Below, in pieces: positions 1-7,579 of a stretch of DNA of 54,362 nucleotides. The stretch comes from NZ13-RE01 sp049718665 (GTDB lineage: Bacteria; Dictyoglomota; Dictyoglomia; Dictyoglomales; Dictyoglomaceae), in NCBI GenBank assembly GCA_049718665.1, contig JBNARO010000010.1:1-54362 (forward strand). The letters are read 5' to 3'. The translations under genes and the position numbers were made by a program. Below the pieces are notes generated by a model, which was not told the DNA's origin, searched no databases, and saw only the letters and a program-made list of their open reading frames with translations. Within the stretch, counting starts at the first letter, position 1; every line of letters begins with the position of its first letter.

Positions 1-55
1 AAGAGAGGGTGGAAAAACTGTTGGAGCTGGTGTCGTAACTAAAATTATAGAATAG
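1..55 (+). CDS. tuf: Elongation factor Tu, C-terminal end (partial)
   Basis: Only the last 17 codons are in the window, read from base 2 to a TAG at 53-55. They end in GGKTVGAGVVTKIIE, the typical C-terminus of EF-Tu, the GTPase that delivers aminoacyl-tRNA to the ribosome. rpmG follows 19 bases later, and tuf-rpmG-tRNA-Trp-secE-nusG is a widespread bacterial order, which supports the call. The 5' part lies outside the window. Confidence 0.9.
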   Translation, partial: REGGKTVGAGVVTKIIE

Positions 56-74
56 TTGAAAGAAGGAAAAGAAT

Positions 75-224
75 ATGAGAGTTCATGTAATTTTGGCTTG
101 TTCTGAGTGTAAAAACAGAAATTATATAACTGAGAAAAATAAGAAGAATGACCCTGATAGACTTGAGTTAAGGAAGTATTGTCCAAGATGTAGAAAACAT
201 ACTGTCCATCGTGAGGTAAGGTAG
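75..224 (+). CDS. rpmG: 50S ribosomal protein L33
   Basis: A 49-residue ORF starting at ATG 75, with a purine-rich AGAAGGAAAAG just upstream as ribosome binding site. It has the L33 pattern: a small basic protein with two Cys pairs, CSEC near residues 9-12 and CPRC near 38-41, typical of the zinc-binding form. It lies between tuf and tRNA-Trp as in many bacteria. The TAG stop (222-224) overlaps the first two nucleotides of the mature tRNA, so tRNA 5' processing would cut inside the stop codon (see findings). Confidence 0.95.
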   Translation: MRVHVILACSECKNRNYITEKNKKNDPDRLELRKYCPRCRKHTVHREVR

Positions 225-299
225 GCCCGTAGCTCTAATAGGTAGAGCACCGGACTCCAAATCCGGGGGTTGCAGGTTCGAGCCCTGCCGGGCCTGCCA
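223..299 (+). tRNA. tRNA-Trp (anticodon CCA)
   Basis: A full cloverleaf with encoded CCA. The acceptor stem AGGCCCG (223-229) pairs with CGGGCCT (289-295), followed by discriminator G296 and CCA 297-299. The anticodon stem CCGGA/TCCGG encloses CTCCAAA, so the anticodon CCA is at 257-259. The T arm is GCAGG-TTCGAGC-CCTGC. The A1-U72 pair and G73 fit bacterial tRNA-Trp. It sits between rpmG and secE, a conserved place for this tRNA. Confidence 0.97.
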
Positions 300-326
300 A
301 AGTTTGTTTATAAGAGAGGTTTTATT

Positions 327-548
327 ATGGCTATAAAAAATAAGTTGACTTTAAAAGAGAGAATAATTAATTTCTGGATTAACGAAAAAATGGAGCTCAA
401 AAAGGTTTTATGGCCTGAAAGAGACAAGGTCTTTAGGCTTTCTATAGCTTTGGGGATAATGTTGATTTTTTTAATTGCTCTCATTGCTTTCTATGATTTT
501 GTTTTTAGTATAGTGACTTCTTTAATATTGGGTAGTTTTACAGGATAG
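327..548 (+). CDS. secE: Preprotein translocase subunit SecE
   Basis: SecE is the small membrane subunit that clamps SecY in the protein-export channel. This one has 73 residues. A basic, amphipathic N-terminus leads to the family motif KKVLWPER near residues 24-31 and one membrane helix at about 36-60. I chose ATG 327 because AGAGAGGT lies just upstream; longer readings would begin inside the tRNA. Its position directly before nusG is almost universal in bacteria. The short, single-helix form is the usual one outside proteobacteria. Confidence 0.95.
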   Translation: MAIKNKLTLKERIINFWINEKMELKKVLWPERDKVFRLSIALGIMLIFLIALIAFYDFVFSIVTSLILGSFTG

Positions 549-560
549 AAAGGGAGAAAT

Positions 561-1091
561 ATGGCAGAAGGAAAATGGTATGTAATACATACTTTAGCAG
601 GACATGAACATAAAGTAAAAGCTATAATTGAAAGACAGGTCAAACTCCTTCATTTAGAAGATAAAATATTTGAAATTATAGTTCCTGAAGAAAAAGTTAT
701 GAGAGTAAAAGGGGGACGTAAAAGTATTCAAACCAAAAAAGTCTTCCCAGGATATCTTTTTGTTAGAATGGTAGACGATGAGGAAGCTCAAAGGCTTATT
801 AGAACTACTTCTGGAGTAACAGGATTTGTTGGGGCTCAAGGAAAGCCCAGCCCTTTAAATCCTGAAGAAGAATATTGGATTAAAAAGTTTATTGAACAAA
901 AAGAAATAAAGCCAGAACTTAAAGTTAAGAAGGGTGATAGAGTATATATAAAAAGTGGACCTTTTATGGGATATGAGGGACGAGTAGAGGAAGTTTACCC
1001 TGAAAAAGGTACTGTTAAGGTTCTTTTATCGATTTTTGGGAGAGAAACTCCCACAGAGATAGATCATACTCAAGTAGAGAAAACTGATTAA
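561..1091 (+). CDS. nusG: Transcription termination/antitermination factor NusG
   Basis: NusG binds RNA polymerase, modulates pausing and links transcription to ribosomes or Rho. The 176 residues show the NGN domain starting WYVIHTLAGHEHKVK and including the FPGYLFVRM segment near residue 62, then a KOW domain from about 122 (KKGDRVYIKSGPFMGYEGRV). The length is normal and there is no extra inserted domain. A GGGAGA ribosome binding site precedes ATG 561, and rplK begins 14 bases after the stop, so the two are almost certainly co-transcribed. Confidence 0.96.
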   Translation: MAEGKWYVIHTLAGHEHKVKAIIERQVKLLHLEDKIFEIIVPEEKVMRVKGGRKSIQTKKVFPGYLFVRMVDDEEAQRLIRTTSGVTGFVGAQGKPSPLNPEEEYWIKKFIEQKEIKPELKVKKGDRVYIKSGPFMGYEGRVEEVYPEKGTVKVLLSIFGRETPTEIDHTQVEKTD

Positions 1092-1105
1092 GGAGGGAAT
1101 AAGAA

Positions 1106-1531
1106 TTGCCAAAAAAGATTGTTGGAAAAGTAAAATTAAACTTGACTGCAGGAAAAGCCACACCTGCTCCTCCTGTAGGTCCTGCTTTAGGTCAATATGG
1201 TGTAAATATTATGGAATTTTGTAAAGCTTATAATGCTGCTACCGCAGGACAGGAGGGGATTATTCCTGTAGAAATAACAATTTATGAAGATCGAAGCTTT
1301 ACTTTTGTTACCAAAACCCCACCTGCTTCTGAACTTCTTAAGAAGGCTGCAGGTGTAGAGAAGGGCTCTGGAGAGCCTAATAAAAATAAAGTAGGAAAGG
1401 TTAAAAGAAGTAAGATAAGAGAAATAGCAGAAATTAAGATGAAAGATTTAAATGCTAATGATATTGAATCTGCAATGAGAATAATTGAAGGAACTGCAAG
1501 AAGCATGGGAATTGAAATTATCGAGGGGTAA
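1106..1531 (+). CDS. rplK: 50S ribosomal protein L11
   Basis: L11 binds the GTPase-associated centre of 23S rRNA with the L10-L12 stalk. The 141 residues include the Pro-rich N-terminal linker motif KATPAPPVGPALGQYGVNIM near residues 17-36 and the C-terminal rRNA-binding domain. The start is TTG at 1106: AGGAGGG at 1091-1097 is 8 bases upstream and no ATG fits. TTG starts recur at rplJ, mtaB and glyS in this window. nusG precedes and rplA follows in the usual ribosomal operon. Confidence 0.96.
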   Translation: MPKKIVGKVKLNLTAGKATPAPPVGPALGQYGVNIMEFCKAYNAATAGQEGIIPVEITIYEDRSFTFVTKTPPASELLKKAAGVEKGSGEPNKNKVGKVKRSKIREIAEIKMKDLNANDIESAMRIIEGTARSMGIEIIEG

Positions 1532-1564
1532 GTTTAAGGTTGTAAAAGAGGAGGAATTTGAAAA

Positions 1565-2293
1565 ATGGCAAAACATGGGAAAAGATATTTACAAGTTTTA
1601 TCGTTAATTGAGCCAAATAAGTTATATAGTTTAAATGAAGCTGTAGCTTTAGTTAAAAAATTAGCTACTGCAAAATTTGATGAAACTATTAATTTGTCTG
1701 TAAAGTTGGGAGTAGACCCAAGACATGCAGACCAACAGGTAAGAGGAACAGTAGTTTTACCTTATGGAACTGGAAAAGAAAAGAAAGTTTTAGTGTTTGC
1801 AGAAGGAGAAAAAGCTCAGGAAGCGAGAGAAGCAGGGGCAGATTATGTGGGTGGAGAAGATTTGGTAAAGCAAATTGAAGGAGGATGGTTAGATTTTGAT
1901 GTTGCTATAGCTACTCCTGATATTATGGGAGCATTAAAAATACCTTCAAGATTAGGTAAGATTTTAGGGCCAAGAGGATTGATGCCTAATCCAAAAACAG
2001 GAACAGTTACTCAAGATATCTTTAAGACTGTTAAAGAATATAAAGCAGGAAAGGTTGAATTTAGAACTGACAGATATGGAATAATCCATATGCCTATTGG
2101 GAAAGCTTCTTTCTCAGAAGAGGCTTTATTAAAGAATCTAATAACTGCACTCTATGCAATTTTGAAATTAAGACCTGCTACAGTAAAGGGTCAATATTTT
2201 AGAAGTGTACATATTTCTCCTTCTATGGGACCGAGTGTCCCTATAGAGACTAAGAATTTAACAGAAGTTTTACGTAGGGAGGAAGTAGCATAG
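1565..2293 (+). CDS. rplA: 50S ribosomal protein L1
   Basis: L1 forms the mobile stalk next to the E site and in many bacteria represses its own rplK-rplA mRNA. The 242 residues are slightly longer than typical. Conserved L1 segments are visible: VKLGVDPRHADQQVRGTVVLPYGTG near residues 47-71, and GRILGPRGLMPNPKTGTVT-like sequence near 131-149. The ATG follows a GAGGAATTTG ribosome binding site. The next gene, rplJ, is separated by a structured leader with an attenuator. Confidence 0.95.
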   Translation: MAKHGKRYLQVLSLIEPNKLYSLNEAVALVKKLATAKFDETINLSVKLGVDPRHADQQVRGTVVLPYGTGKEKKVLVFAEGEKAQEAREAGADYVGGEDLVKQIEGGWLDFDVAIATPDIMGALKIPSRLGKILGPRGLMPNPKTGTVTQDIFKTVKEYKAGKVEFRTDRYGIIHMPIGKASFSEEALLKNLITALYAILKLRPATVKGQYFRSVHISPSMGPSVPIETKNLTEVLRREEVA

Positions 2294-2316
2294 GGGAGAT
2301 AATTTAAATTAAAATA

Positions 2317-2365
2317 AAGGGCCGAAGACCGTAGGTTCTTAAAATTTTCCTACGCAGGCCTTACT
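2317..2365 (+). promoter_or_regulatory. L10 leader (autoregulatory mRNA structure)
   Basis: Between rplA and rplJ, GTAGG (2331-2335) pairs with CCTAC (2349-2353) above a GGCC/GGCC lower stem (2320-2323 and 2357-2360), with a purine-rich GAAGA asymmetric loop at 2324-2328. This matches the known ribosomal L10 leader, where excess L10-L12 complex binds the mRNA to reduce rplJ-rplL expression. The following hairpin at 2393-2424 makes transcription attenuation plausible. The pairing is seen in the sequence; the protein binding is inferred from the family. Confidence 0.85.
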
Positions 2366-2392
2366 GGTTTTGGAAAAAAGGTAAACTATATT

Positions 2393-2424
2393 AAAGGAAA
2401 GCCAGGAGGCTTTCCTTTGTTTTA
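2393..2424 (+). terminator. Attenuator terminator upstream of rplJ
   Basis: A perfect 11-bp stem, AAAGGAAAGCC (2393-2403) with GGCTTTCCTTT (2408-2418), has an AGGA loop and is followed by GTTTTAAATT. It lies between the L10 leader and rplJ, so it probably sets the transcript level of rplJ-rplL in response to L10-L12. The U tract is short, so termination may be partial. Confidence 0.8.
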
Positions 2425-2449
2425 AATTAGAGAAAAAGGAGGTGAGAGA

Positions 2450-2983
2450 TTGCCAAAGCCAGAAAAGGAACTAAAAGTAGAAGAGATTTATCAGAAGTTG
2501 ACTCAAGCAAATAGTGTTATATTTACAGATTTTAAAGGTTTGACGGTAGCAGATCTTTCCCAATTGAGAGCAAAGCTAAAGGAAGTAAAAGCAGAATATA
2601 GAGTAGTTAAGAATACCTTAGCTTTGAGGGCTTTTCGAAAATATCTTCCTCAAAAAAATATAGAGGAATATTTGAAAGGTCCTACAGCTTTTACTTATTG
2701 TTATGGAGATCCTTTTGGAATTTTAAAAGTTCTTGTAGAATTTTCAAAGGAGCATGAGAACTTAAAATTAAAGGGTGGAATTGTTGATGGTGAATTATAT
2801 AATTCTCAAGAGATTAAGGAATTAGCTAATCTACCACCAAAGGATGTGTTATTATCAAAGCTTTTGGGAAGCATGAATGCTCCTTTGGTAAGATTGGTAG
2901 TTGGGTTAAAGTGGCCTATTAATCAATTGGTATGGACCTTAGAGGCAATTAAAAAAGAGAAAGAAAAAACTTTAGAACAATAA
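2450..2983 (+). CDS. rplJ: 50S ribosomal protein L10
   Basis: L10 anchors L12 dimers to the ribosome stalk base. The 177 residues show the typical VIFTDFKGLTVADLSQLRAKLKE N-terminal region and the YRVVKNTLALRAF segment, then a C-terminal helical tail that carries L12. The start is TTG at 2450, preceded by AAGGAGGTGAGAGA. rplL follows after 13 bases with its own AAAGGAGG site. Expression is probably controlled by the upstream leader and attenuator. Confidence 0.95.
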   Translation: MPKPEKELKVEEIYQKLTQANSVIFTDFKGLTVADLSQLRAKLKEVKAEYRVVKNTLALRAFRKYLPQKNIEEYLKGPTAFTYCYGDPFGILKVLVEFSKEHENLKLKGGIVDGELYNSQEIKELANLPPKDVLLSKLLGSMNAPLVRLVVGLKWPINQLVWTLEAIKKEKEKTLEQ

Positions 2984-2996
2984 AGGAGGATTTAAG

Positions 2997-3368
2997 ATGA
3001 ATAAAGAGGAAATTATTCAAGCAATAAAAGAGATGAAAGTTTTAGAACTCGTAGAATTGGTAAAAGCATTAGAAGAAGAATTTGGAGTTAGCGCTGCAAT
3101 GCCTGTAGCAACTGCGGTAGCTACTGCTGGTCCTTCTGCTGCACCAGTAGAAGAAAAAACAACTTTTGATGTTATTTTAAAGGATGCTGGTGCTAATAAG
3201 ATTAAAGTACTAAAAGTGGTTCGTGAAATTACAGGATTAGGCTTAAAAGAAGCAAAAGATTTAGTTGATTCTACTCCAAAGCCTGTAAAAGAAGGTGTTA
3301 GCAAAGAAGAAGCAGAAGAGATTAAGAAGAAGTTAGAAGCAGAAGGAGCAGTGGTGGAAATTAAATAA
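2997..3368 (+). CDS. rplL: 50S ribosomal protein L7/L12
   Basis: L7/L12 recruits translation GTPases. The 123 residues have an acidic helical dimerisation domain (about 1-33), an Ala/Pro-rich hinge (about 34-52: AMPVATAVATAGPSAAPVEE) and the conserved C-terminal domain with KIKVLKVVREITGLGLKEAKDLV near 70-90. It is the last gene of this ribosomal run. The usual next genes, rpoB and rpoC, are absent; a convergent aspartokinase gene ends 16 bases downstream. Confidence 0.97.
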   Translation: MNKEEIIQAIKEMKVLELVELVKALEEEFGVSAAMPVATAVATAGPSAAPVEEKTTFDVILKDAGANKIKVLKVVREITGLGLKEAKDLVDSTPKPVKEGVSKEEAEEIKKKLEAEGAVVEIK

Positions 3369-3372
3369 AACT

Positions 3373-3400
3373 TTGGGGGGAAGTTTACTCTTCCCCCAAC
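3373..3400 (-). terminator. Hairpin between convergent rplL and lysC
   Basis: GGGGGAAG (3376-3383) pairs with CTTCCCCC (3390-3397) around a 6-base loop that contains the lysC stop codon. On the minus strand the hairpin is followed by CAAAGTTTTATTT, giving a U-rich tail, so it best serves the lysC operon. On the plus strand no U tract follows, so rplL termination here would be weaker. Confidence 0.6.
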
Positions 3401-4605
3401 TTAAATCCATCATGTAAAGCGCGGACAGCTTTTTCTACCAAATCTCTTCTAATAATACAAGTAATTTTTACCTCTGATGTTGTAATCATTTCTATATTTA
3501 TACCATTCTCTGCCAATATTCCAAACATTTTTGCAGCAATTCCTGGTGTTCCTTGCATACCCCAACCCACTATAGATACTTTTCCTACTTGATCATCATA
3601 AATAACATCTTGGGCATTTATTTGAGGAGCTATTTCTTTTATAATTTTTAAAGCATTAGATAACTCTTTCTCAGGAACAGTAAAGGATAAATCAGTAATT
3701 CCATTTTTACTTACATTCTGAACAATATCATCAACATCAATTGCTGCGGATCCTAAGGGAGCAAAAATTTTATATGCTATACCTGGCTTGTCTGGTACTC
3801 CAAGAATAGTAATTTTAGCTATATTTTTATTATAAGCAATCCCTGTGACTTTTTTCTTGGTTTCCACTTTCTTAACCTCCCCAATAAAAGTTCCAGAATT
3901 TTCATTAAAGCTGGATCTTACTATAATTGGTACTTTATAAGTAGCTGCTAACTCCATAGCTCTCAATTGCATCACCTGTGCTCCTTGGCTTGCAAGTTCT
4001 AACATTTCTTCGTAAGAAATAGATTCCAATTTTCTTGCAGATGGAACAATTCTTGGATCTGCTGTGAATATACCATCAACATCAGTATAAATTTCGCAAA
4101 GATCTGCTTTTAGGGCATAGGCTAAGGCTACCGCTGTAGCATCAGAACCTCCTCTTCCAAGGGTAGTTATATTATTATTTTCCAAATCATATCCTTGGAA
4201 TCCTGCTACTACAACAATTTTCCCTAAGGATAATTCCTTTATTACTCTCTCAGGATTTATTTTTACAATTTGAGCTTTTGTATGGGTAGAATTGGTATAA
4301 ATTCCCGCCTGTCTTCCAGAAAGAGAGATAGCAGGTAATCCTAATTCATGTAGTGCTATAGTCAGAAGAGCTGATGAGATTCTTTCGCCTGATGATAATA
4401 AGACATCCATTTCTCTTGGGTCTGGATTTTTAGTAATCTTTTCTGCCATAGAAATTAGATCATCTGTGGTATCTCCCATTGCTGAAACTACAACTACTAT
4501 TTTATGTCCCTCTTTATAGTATTTAGCAATTCTTTCAGCAACTTTTTGAATTCTTTCTATACTACCAACAGAAGTTCCCCCAAATTTCTGGACAATTAAG
4601 CTCAC
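3385..4605 (-). CDS. lysC: Aspartate kinase
   Basis: Aspartate kinase phosphorylates aspartate, the first step toward lysine, threonine, methionine and diaminopimelate. The 406 residues begin with the family signature KFGGTSVGS (about 7-15), contain TLGRGGSDATAVAL near 150, and end in two ACT regulatory domains (from about 262 and 340), so feedback inhibition is expected. The size fits monofunctional enzymes with no fused homoserine dehydrogenase. It is the last gene of the operon, just before the minus-strand hairpin, and starts 12 bases after asd with a GGAGG-type site. Confidence 0.94.
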   Translation of the reverse strand: MSLIVQKFGGTSVGSIERIQKVAERIAKYYKEGHKIVVVVSAMGDTTDDLISMAEKITKNPDPREMDVLLSSGERISSALLTIALHELGLPAISLSGRQAGIYTNSTHTKAQIVKINPERVIKELSLGKIVVVAGFQGYDLENNNITTLGRGGSDATAVALAYALKADLCEIYTDVDGIFTADPRIVPSARKLESISYEEMLELASQGAQVMQLRAMELAATYKVPIIVRSSFNENSGTFIGEVKKVETKKKVTGIAYNKNIAKITILGVPDKPGIAYKIFAPLGSAAIDVDDIVQNVSKNGITDLSFTVPEKELSNALKIIKEIAPQINAQDVIYDDQVGKVSIVGWGMQGTPGIAAKMFGILAENGINIEMITTSEVKITCIIRRDLVEKAVRALHDGFKLGEE

Positions 4606-4617
4606 TTTTTATCCTCC

Positions 4618-5616
4618 TTATTTAATAAGTTCTTCTAATATCTGAACAGCATTTAAAGCTGCACCCTTTCTAATATTATCAGAAACTACCCAAAGATTTA
4701 AGGTCTTAGGTTCAAAAAGATCTTTCCTTATTCTTCCTACAAAAACCTCATCCTTTCCATCACAAAGAAGAGGATATGGGTATATTTTATCCTTTGGAGA
4801 GTCTAAGACTTTCACCCCAGGAGCTTTTGATAAAACATCATAAACTTCCTCTATAGAAAAATCCTTTGAGAATGTAGCAGTTATAGATTCAGAATGTCCT
4901 CTAATTACAGGAATTCTTACACAAGTTGCAGTAACTTTTAGATCTGGAAGGTGCAATATCTTTTTACTTTCCCTAACCATTTTCATTTCTTCTCGAGTGT
5001 AATTATTGTCCTCAAAATTGTCAATCTGTGGAATAATGTTGAATGCAATAGGATATGGAAATACTCTGGGTTCTACGTTATCTCCATCCAAAAAATTTTT
5101 TGTTTGTGATAATAATTCTGAAATAGCATCTTTCCCCTTTCCCGATACTGACTGATATGTAGAAACTACTATTTTTTCTAAATTAAACTTCTTGTGTAAA
5201 GGATATAAAGCAACGACCATTTGTATAGTAGAACAATTGGGATTTGCAATTATGTTTTGATGTTCCTTTAGATCTTCAGGATTTACTTCAGGAACTACTA
5301 ATGGAACTTTGGGATCCATTCGAAAAGCATTACTATTATCTATAACAATAGTTCCTCTTTTAGCAATTTCAGGAGAAAGTTCTTGACTTATTTCTTCGCC
5401 AATAGAGAAGAGAGCAAAATCTGCTTTTGCAATTTTTTCAACCTTTGCTTCTTCTACTCTTATTTCTTCATCTCCAAATTTTACATAGGTTCCTTCAGAA
5501 CGAGAAGATGCAAAGGCATATAATTCTTTTATAGGAATTTTTCTTTCCCATAAGATTTTTAACATTTCTTGTCCTACTAATCCTGTAGCGCCCACAACAG
5601 CAATTTTATAACTCAT
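4618..5616 (-). CDS. asd: Aspartate-semialdehyde dehydrogenase
   Basis: Converts aspartyl phosphate to aspartate semialdehyde with NADPH, the branch point to lysine and threonine. The N-terminal GATGLVGQ binds nucleotide, and NPNCST carries the catalytic Cys (about residue 128); RGHSESITA near 240 holds the active-site His. An ATG at 5626-5628 lies four codons upstream but has no ribosome binding site, whereas the ATG at 5614-5616 is preceded by GGAGGGTACT. I therefore use the shorter start, giving 332 residues. Confidence 0.94.
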   Translation of the reverse strand: MSYKIAVVGATGLVGQEMLKILWERKIPIKELYAFASSRSEGTYVKFGDEEIRVEEAKVEKIAKADFALFSIGEEISQELSPEIAKRGTIVIDNSNAFRMDPKVPLVVPEVNPEDLKEHQNIIANPNCSTIQMVVALYPLHKKFNLEKIVVSTYQSVSGKGKDAISELLSQTKNFLDGDNVEPRVFPYPIAFNIIPQIDNFEDNNYTREEMKMVRESKKILHLPDLKVTATCVRIPVIRGHSESITATFSKDFSIEEVYDVLSKAPGVKVLDSPKDKIYPYPLLCDGKDEVFVGRIRKDLFEPKTLNLWVVSDNIRKGAALNAVQILEELIK

Positions 5617-5631
5617 AGTACCCTCCATTTT

Positions 5632-6531
5632 TTATTTTTCAATTATAATACCTTCTTTACAAATCTCAAGAATCATAATTTTACCAGAAATTTTCTCCTT
5701 TTTTAATTCTTGTTCTAAAAATTCTTTTAGGTTTTCAACTTTATCTTTAAATGAAAAAGCTAAAAGAGAAGGGCCTGCTCCACTTAAAACAATGCCTAAG
5801 GCTCCTTTTTGCATAGCTTTCTCAGAGAAAAATTTGACCTCAGGAATTAAAGGAAATCTATAGGGTTGATGAAGATAATCTCTAAGCCCTAATTTTATTA
5901 ATTCTTCATCTTTATATAAAAGACCTGTAAGAAGGAAAGATAGGCTTTGAAGATTTTGAACAATTTTTTCTCTTGGATACATTTTAGGTAGTAAATTTCG
6001 AGATTGCTCTGTAGGGAGAGAATATGTTGGGATGAAAATAACTCCACAAAGCTCATCAGGATATGGAAAACTGGCGATATAAGGGACTCCATCCTCTACT
6101 GTACATATTGTTAAACCTCCATTAAATGCAGATGCTAAATTATCAAAATGTCCTTCTAAGGATAAAGCAATTTTAAATTTATCTTCTTTTGGAAGATTTT
6201 TCCCAGAGATAATTTCAGCAGAAAAAATTCCACCCCATATAACTGCTGCACTACTTCCTAATCCTTTACCTATAGGAATTTGAGAATTTAACTCAATTAA
6301 ATAATTTTTAGGATTATACCCTAAAATATTTAAAGTTTTTGTAAAAGATTTAATGAATAGATTATCATCCTTTTTTAAATTTTCTGAATCTTCTCCTCTA
6401 TAAGTTATAACCTTTCCAGGATGAGAGGTATCTATAAATATTTCGAGAAAAAGTTTCCAGGCTATAGATAAAGTATCAAAACCAGGTCCTAAATTTGCAG
6501 AAGTTGCAGGAATTTTAATTTTTACTTTCAT
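5632..6531 (-). CDS. thrB: Homoserine kinase
   Basis: A GHMP-family kinase that phosphorylates homoserine for threonine synthesis. The 299 residues open with KIPATSANLGPGFDTL and carry the ATP-binding motif PIGKGLGSSAA near 86-96; a C-terminal GxxxSGAGPSL segment near 238-248 is typical of ThrB. Its start overlaps the thrC stop by 4 bases (ATGA), so translation is coupled. asd follows with a short gap. Confidence 0.94.
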   Translation of the reverse strand: MKVKIKIPATSANLGPGFDTLSIAWKLFLEIFIDTSHPGKVITYRGEDSENLKKDDNLFIKSFTKTLNILGYNPKNYLIELNSQIPIGKGLGSSAAVIWGGIFSAEIISGKNLPKEDKFKIALSLEGHFDNLASAFNGGLTICTVEDGVPYIASFPYPDELCGVIFIPTYSLPTEQSRNLLPKMYPREKIVQNLQSLSFLLTGLLYKDEELIKLGLRDYLHQPYRFPLIPEVKFFSEKAMQKGALGIVLSGAGPSLLAFSFKDKVENLKEFLEQELKKEKISGKIMILEICKEGIIIEK

Positions 6532-7574
6532 CTCTCTAATATCTTCATAACTTCCTCAATTTTAGGTTTTATCTCTTTTGTAATTTTAACATTTTTTAAA
6601 GCAATATCTGGGTCTTTAAGCCCATTTCCTGTAAGAACACAGACTATATCTCCCTCTAATCTTAATTTTTTCTCTCTCAATATTTTTTTAACCCCTGCCC
6701 AGGAAGAGGCAGATGCGGGTTCTACAAAAATTCCTTCTTTACTTGCTAATTCCTTTTGAGCTAAAAGTATTTCTTCATCAGAAACTGTGTCGATAATTCC
6801 TTGAGATTCTTTAATAGCTTCTAAGGCTTTTTTGCCACTTGCTGGGTTGCCAATTCTTATGGCGGAAGCAATAGTCTGAGGATTTTCTATAGGATGACCT
6901 AAAACTAATGGTGCAGCTCCTTCAGCCTGAAAACCTAATAACCTTGGTAATCCTCTTATTTTTCCCAAAGAATAATATTCTCTAAATCCCTTCCAATACG
7001 CAGTAATATTTCCCGCATTTCCCACAGGAATTGCTAAGAATTCAGGATTGTTTCCTAATACATCGCAAATCTCAAAAGCTGCTGTCTTTTGCCCTTCTAT
7101 TCTAAAAGGATTAATAGAATTTACTAAGGCTATAGGATAAATTTTTGAAACTTCTCTTACTAATTCTAAAGCAGAATCAAAATTCCCTTCTACACTGATA
7201 ACCTCTGCCCCATACATTATTGCTTGAGCTAATTTTCCAAGAGCAATTGCATTTTTAGGAAGAAGTACATAAGACTTAAGTTTTGATACACTAGCATAGG
7301 CTGCTGCTGAAGCTGCTGTATTTCCTGTAGATGCACAGATTATTGCTTTTGAATTATTTTCTAAGGCTTTTGCTACCGCTACTACCATTCCTCTATCTTT
7401 GAAAGAACCAGTGGGATTCATTCCTTCATACTTTAAGTAAAGGTTAATATTATATTCCTTACTTAAATTTTCAGCAAAAATTAAAGGAGTATCTCCTTCA
7501 TGAAGAGTAATCATTGGGGTTTTCTCAGTAACAGGCAAGTAATCTTTATATCTAAAAAGAACTCCTTTTTTCAT
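6528..7574 (-). CDS. thrC: Threonine synthase
   Basis: A PLP enzyme that converts phosphohomoserine to threonine. The Schiff-base Lys lies in GSFKDRG (about residue 59), and the phosphate-binding VGNAGN is near 183. At 348 residues it is the short form typical of bacteria such as Bacillus and Thermus rather than the longer E. coli type. It is located between hom and thrB in the operon and overlaps thrB by 4 bases. Confidence 0.94.
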   Translation of the reverse strand: MKKGVLFRYKDYLPVTEKTPMITLHEGDTPLIFAENLSKEYNINLYLKYEGMNPTGSFKDRGMVVAVAKALENNSKAIICASTGNTAASAAAYASVSKLKSYVLLPKNAIALGKLAQAIMYGAEVISVEGNFDSALELVREVSKIYPIALVNSINPFRIEGQKTAAFEICDVLGNNPEFLAIPVGNAGNITAYWKGFREYYSLGKIRGLPRLLGFQAEGAAPLVLGHPIENPQTIASAIRIGNPASGKKALEAIKESQGIIDTVSDEEILLAQKELASKEGIFVEPASASSWAGVKKILREKKLRLEGDIVCVLTGNGLKDPDIALKNVKITKEIKPKIEEVMKILER

Positions 7575-7579
7575 TTTTT

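Noticed and set aside
270..326. Longer secE reading starting inside tRNA-Trp
   Set aside because: The extra 19 residues are coded by the tRNA, have no ribosome binding site and do not look like SecE; ATG 327 is supported by AGAGAGGT.
3373..3400. Rho-independent terminator for rplL on the plus strand
   Set aside because: The stem is good but followed by AACTTAAATCC with no U tract; I assign it mainly to the minus-strand lysC operon.
5898..6092. Minus-strand ORF inside thrB
   Set aside because: A shadow of the thrB reading frame with no independent start signal or recognisable domain.
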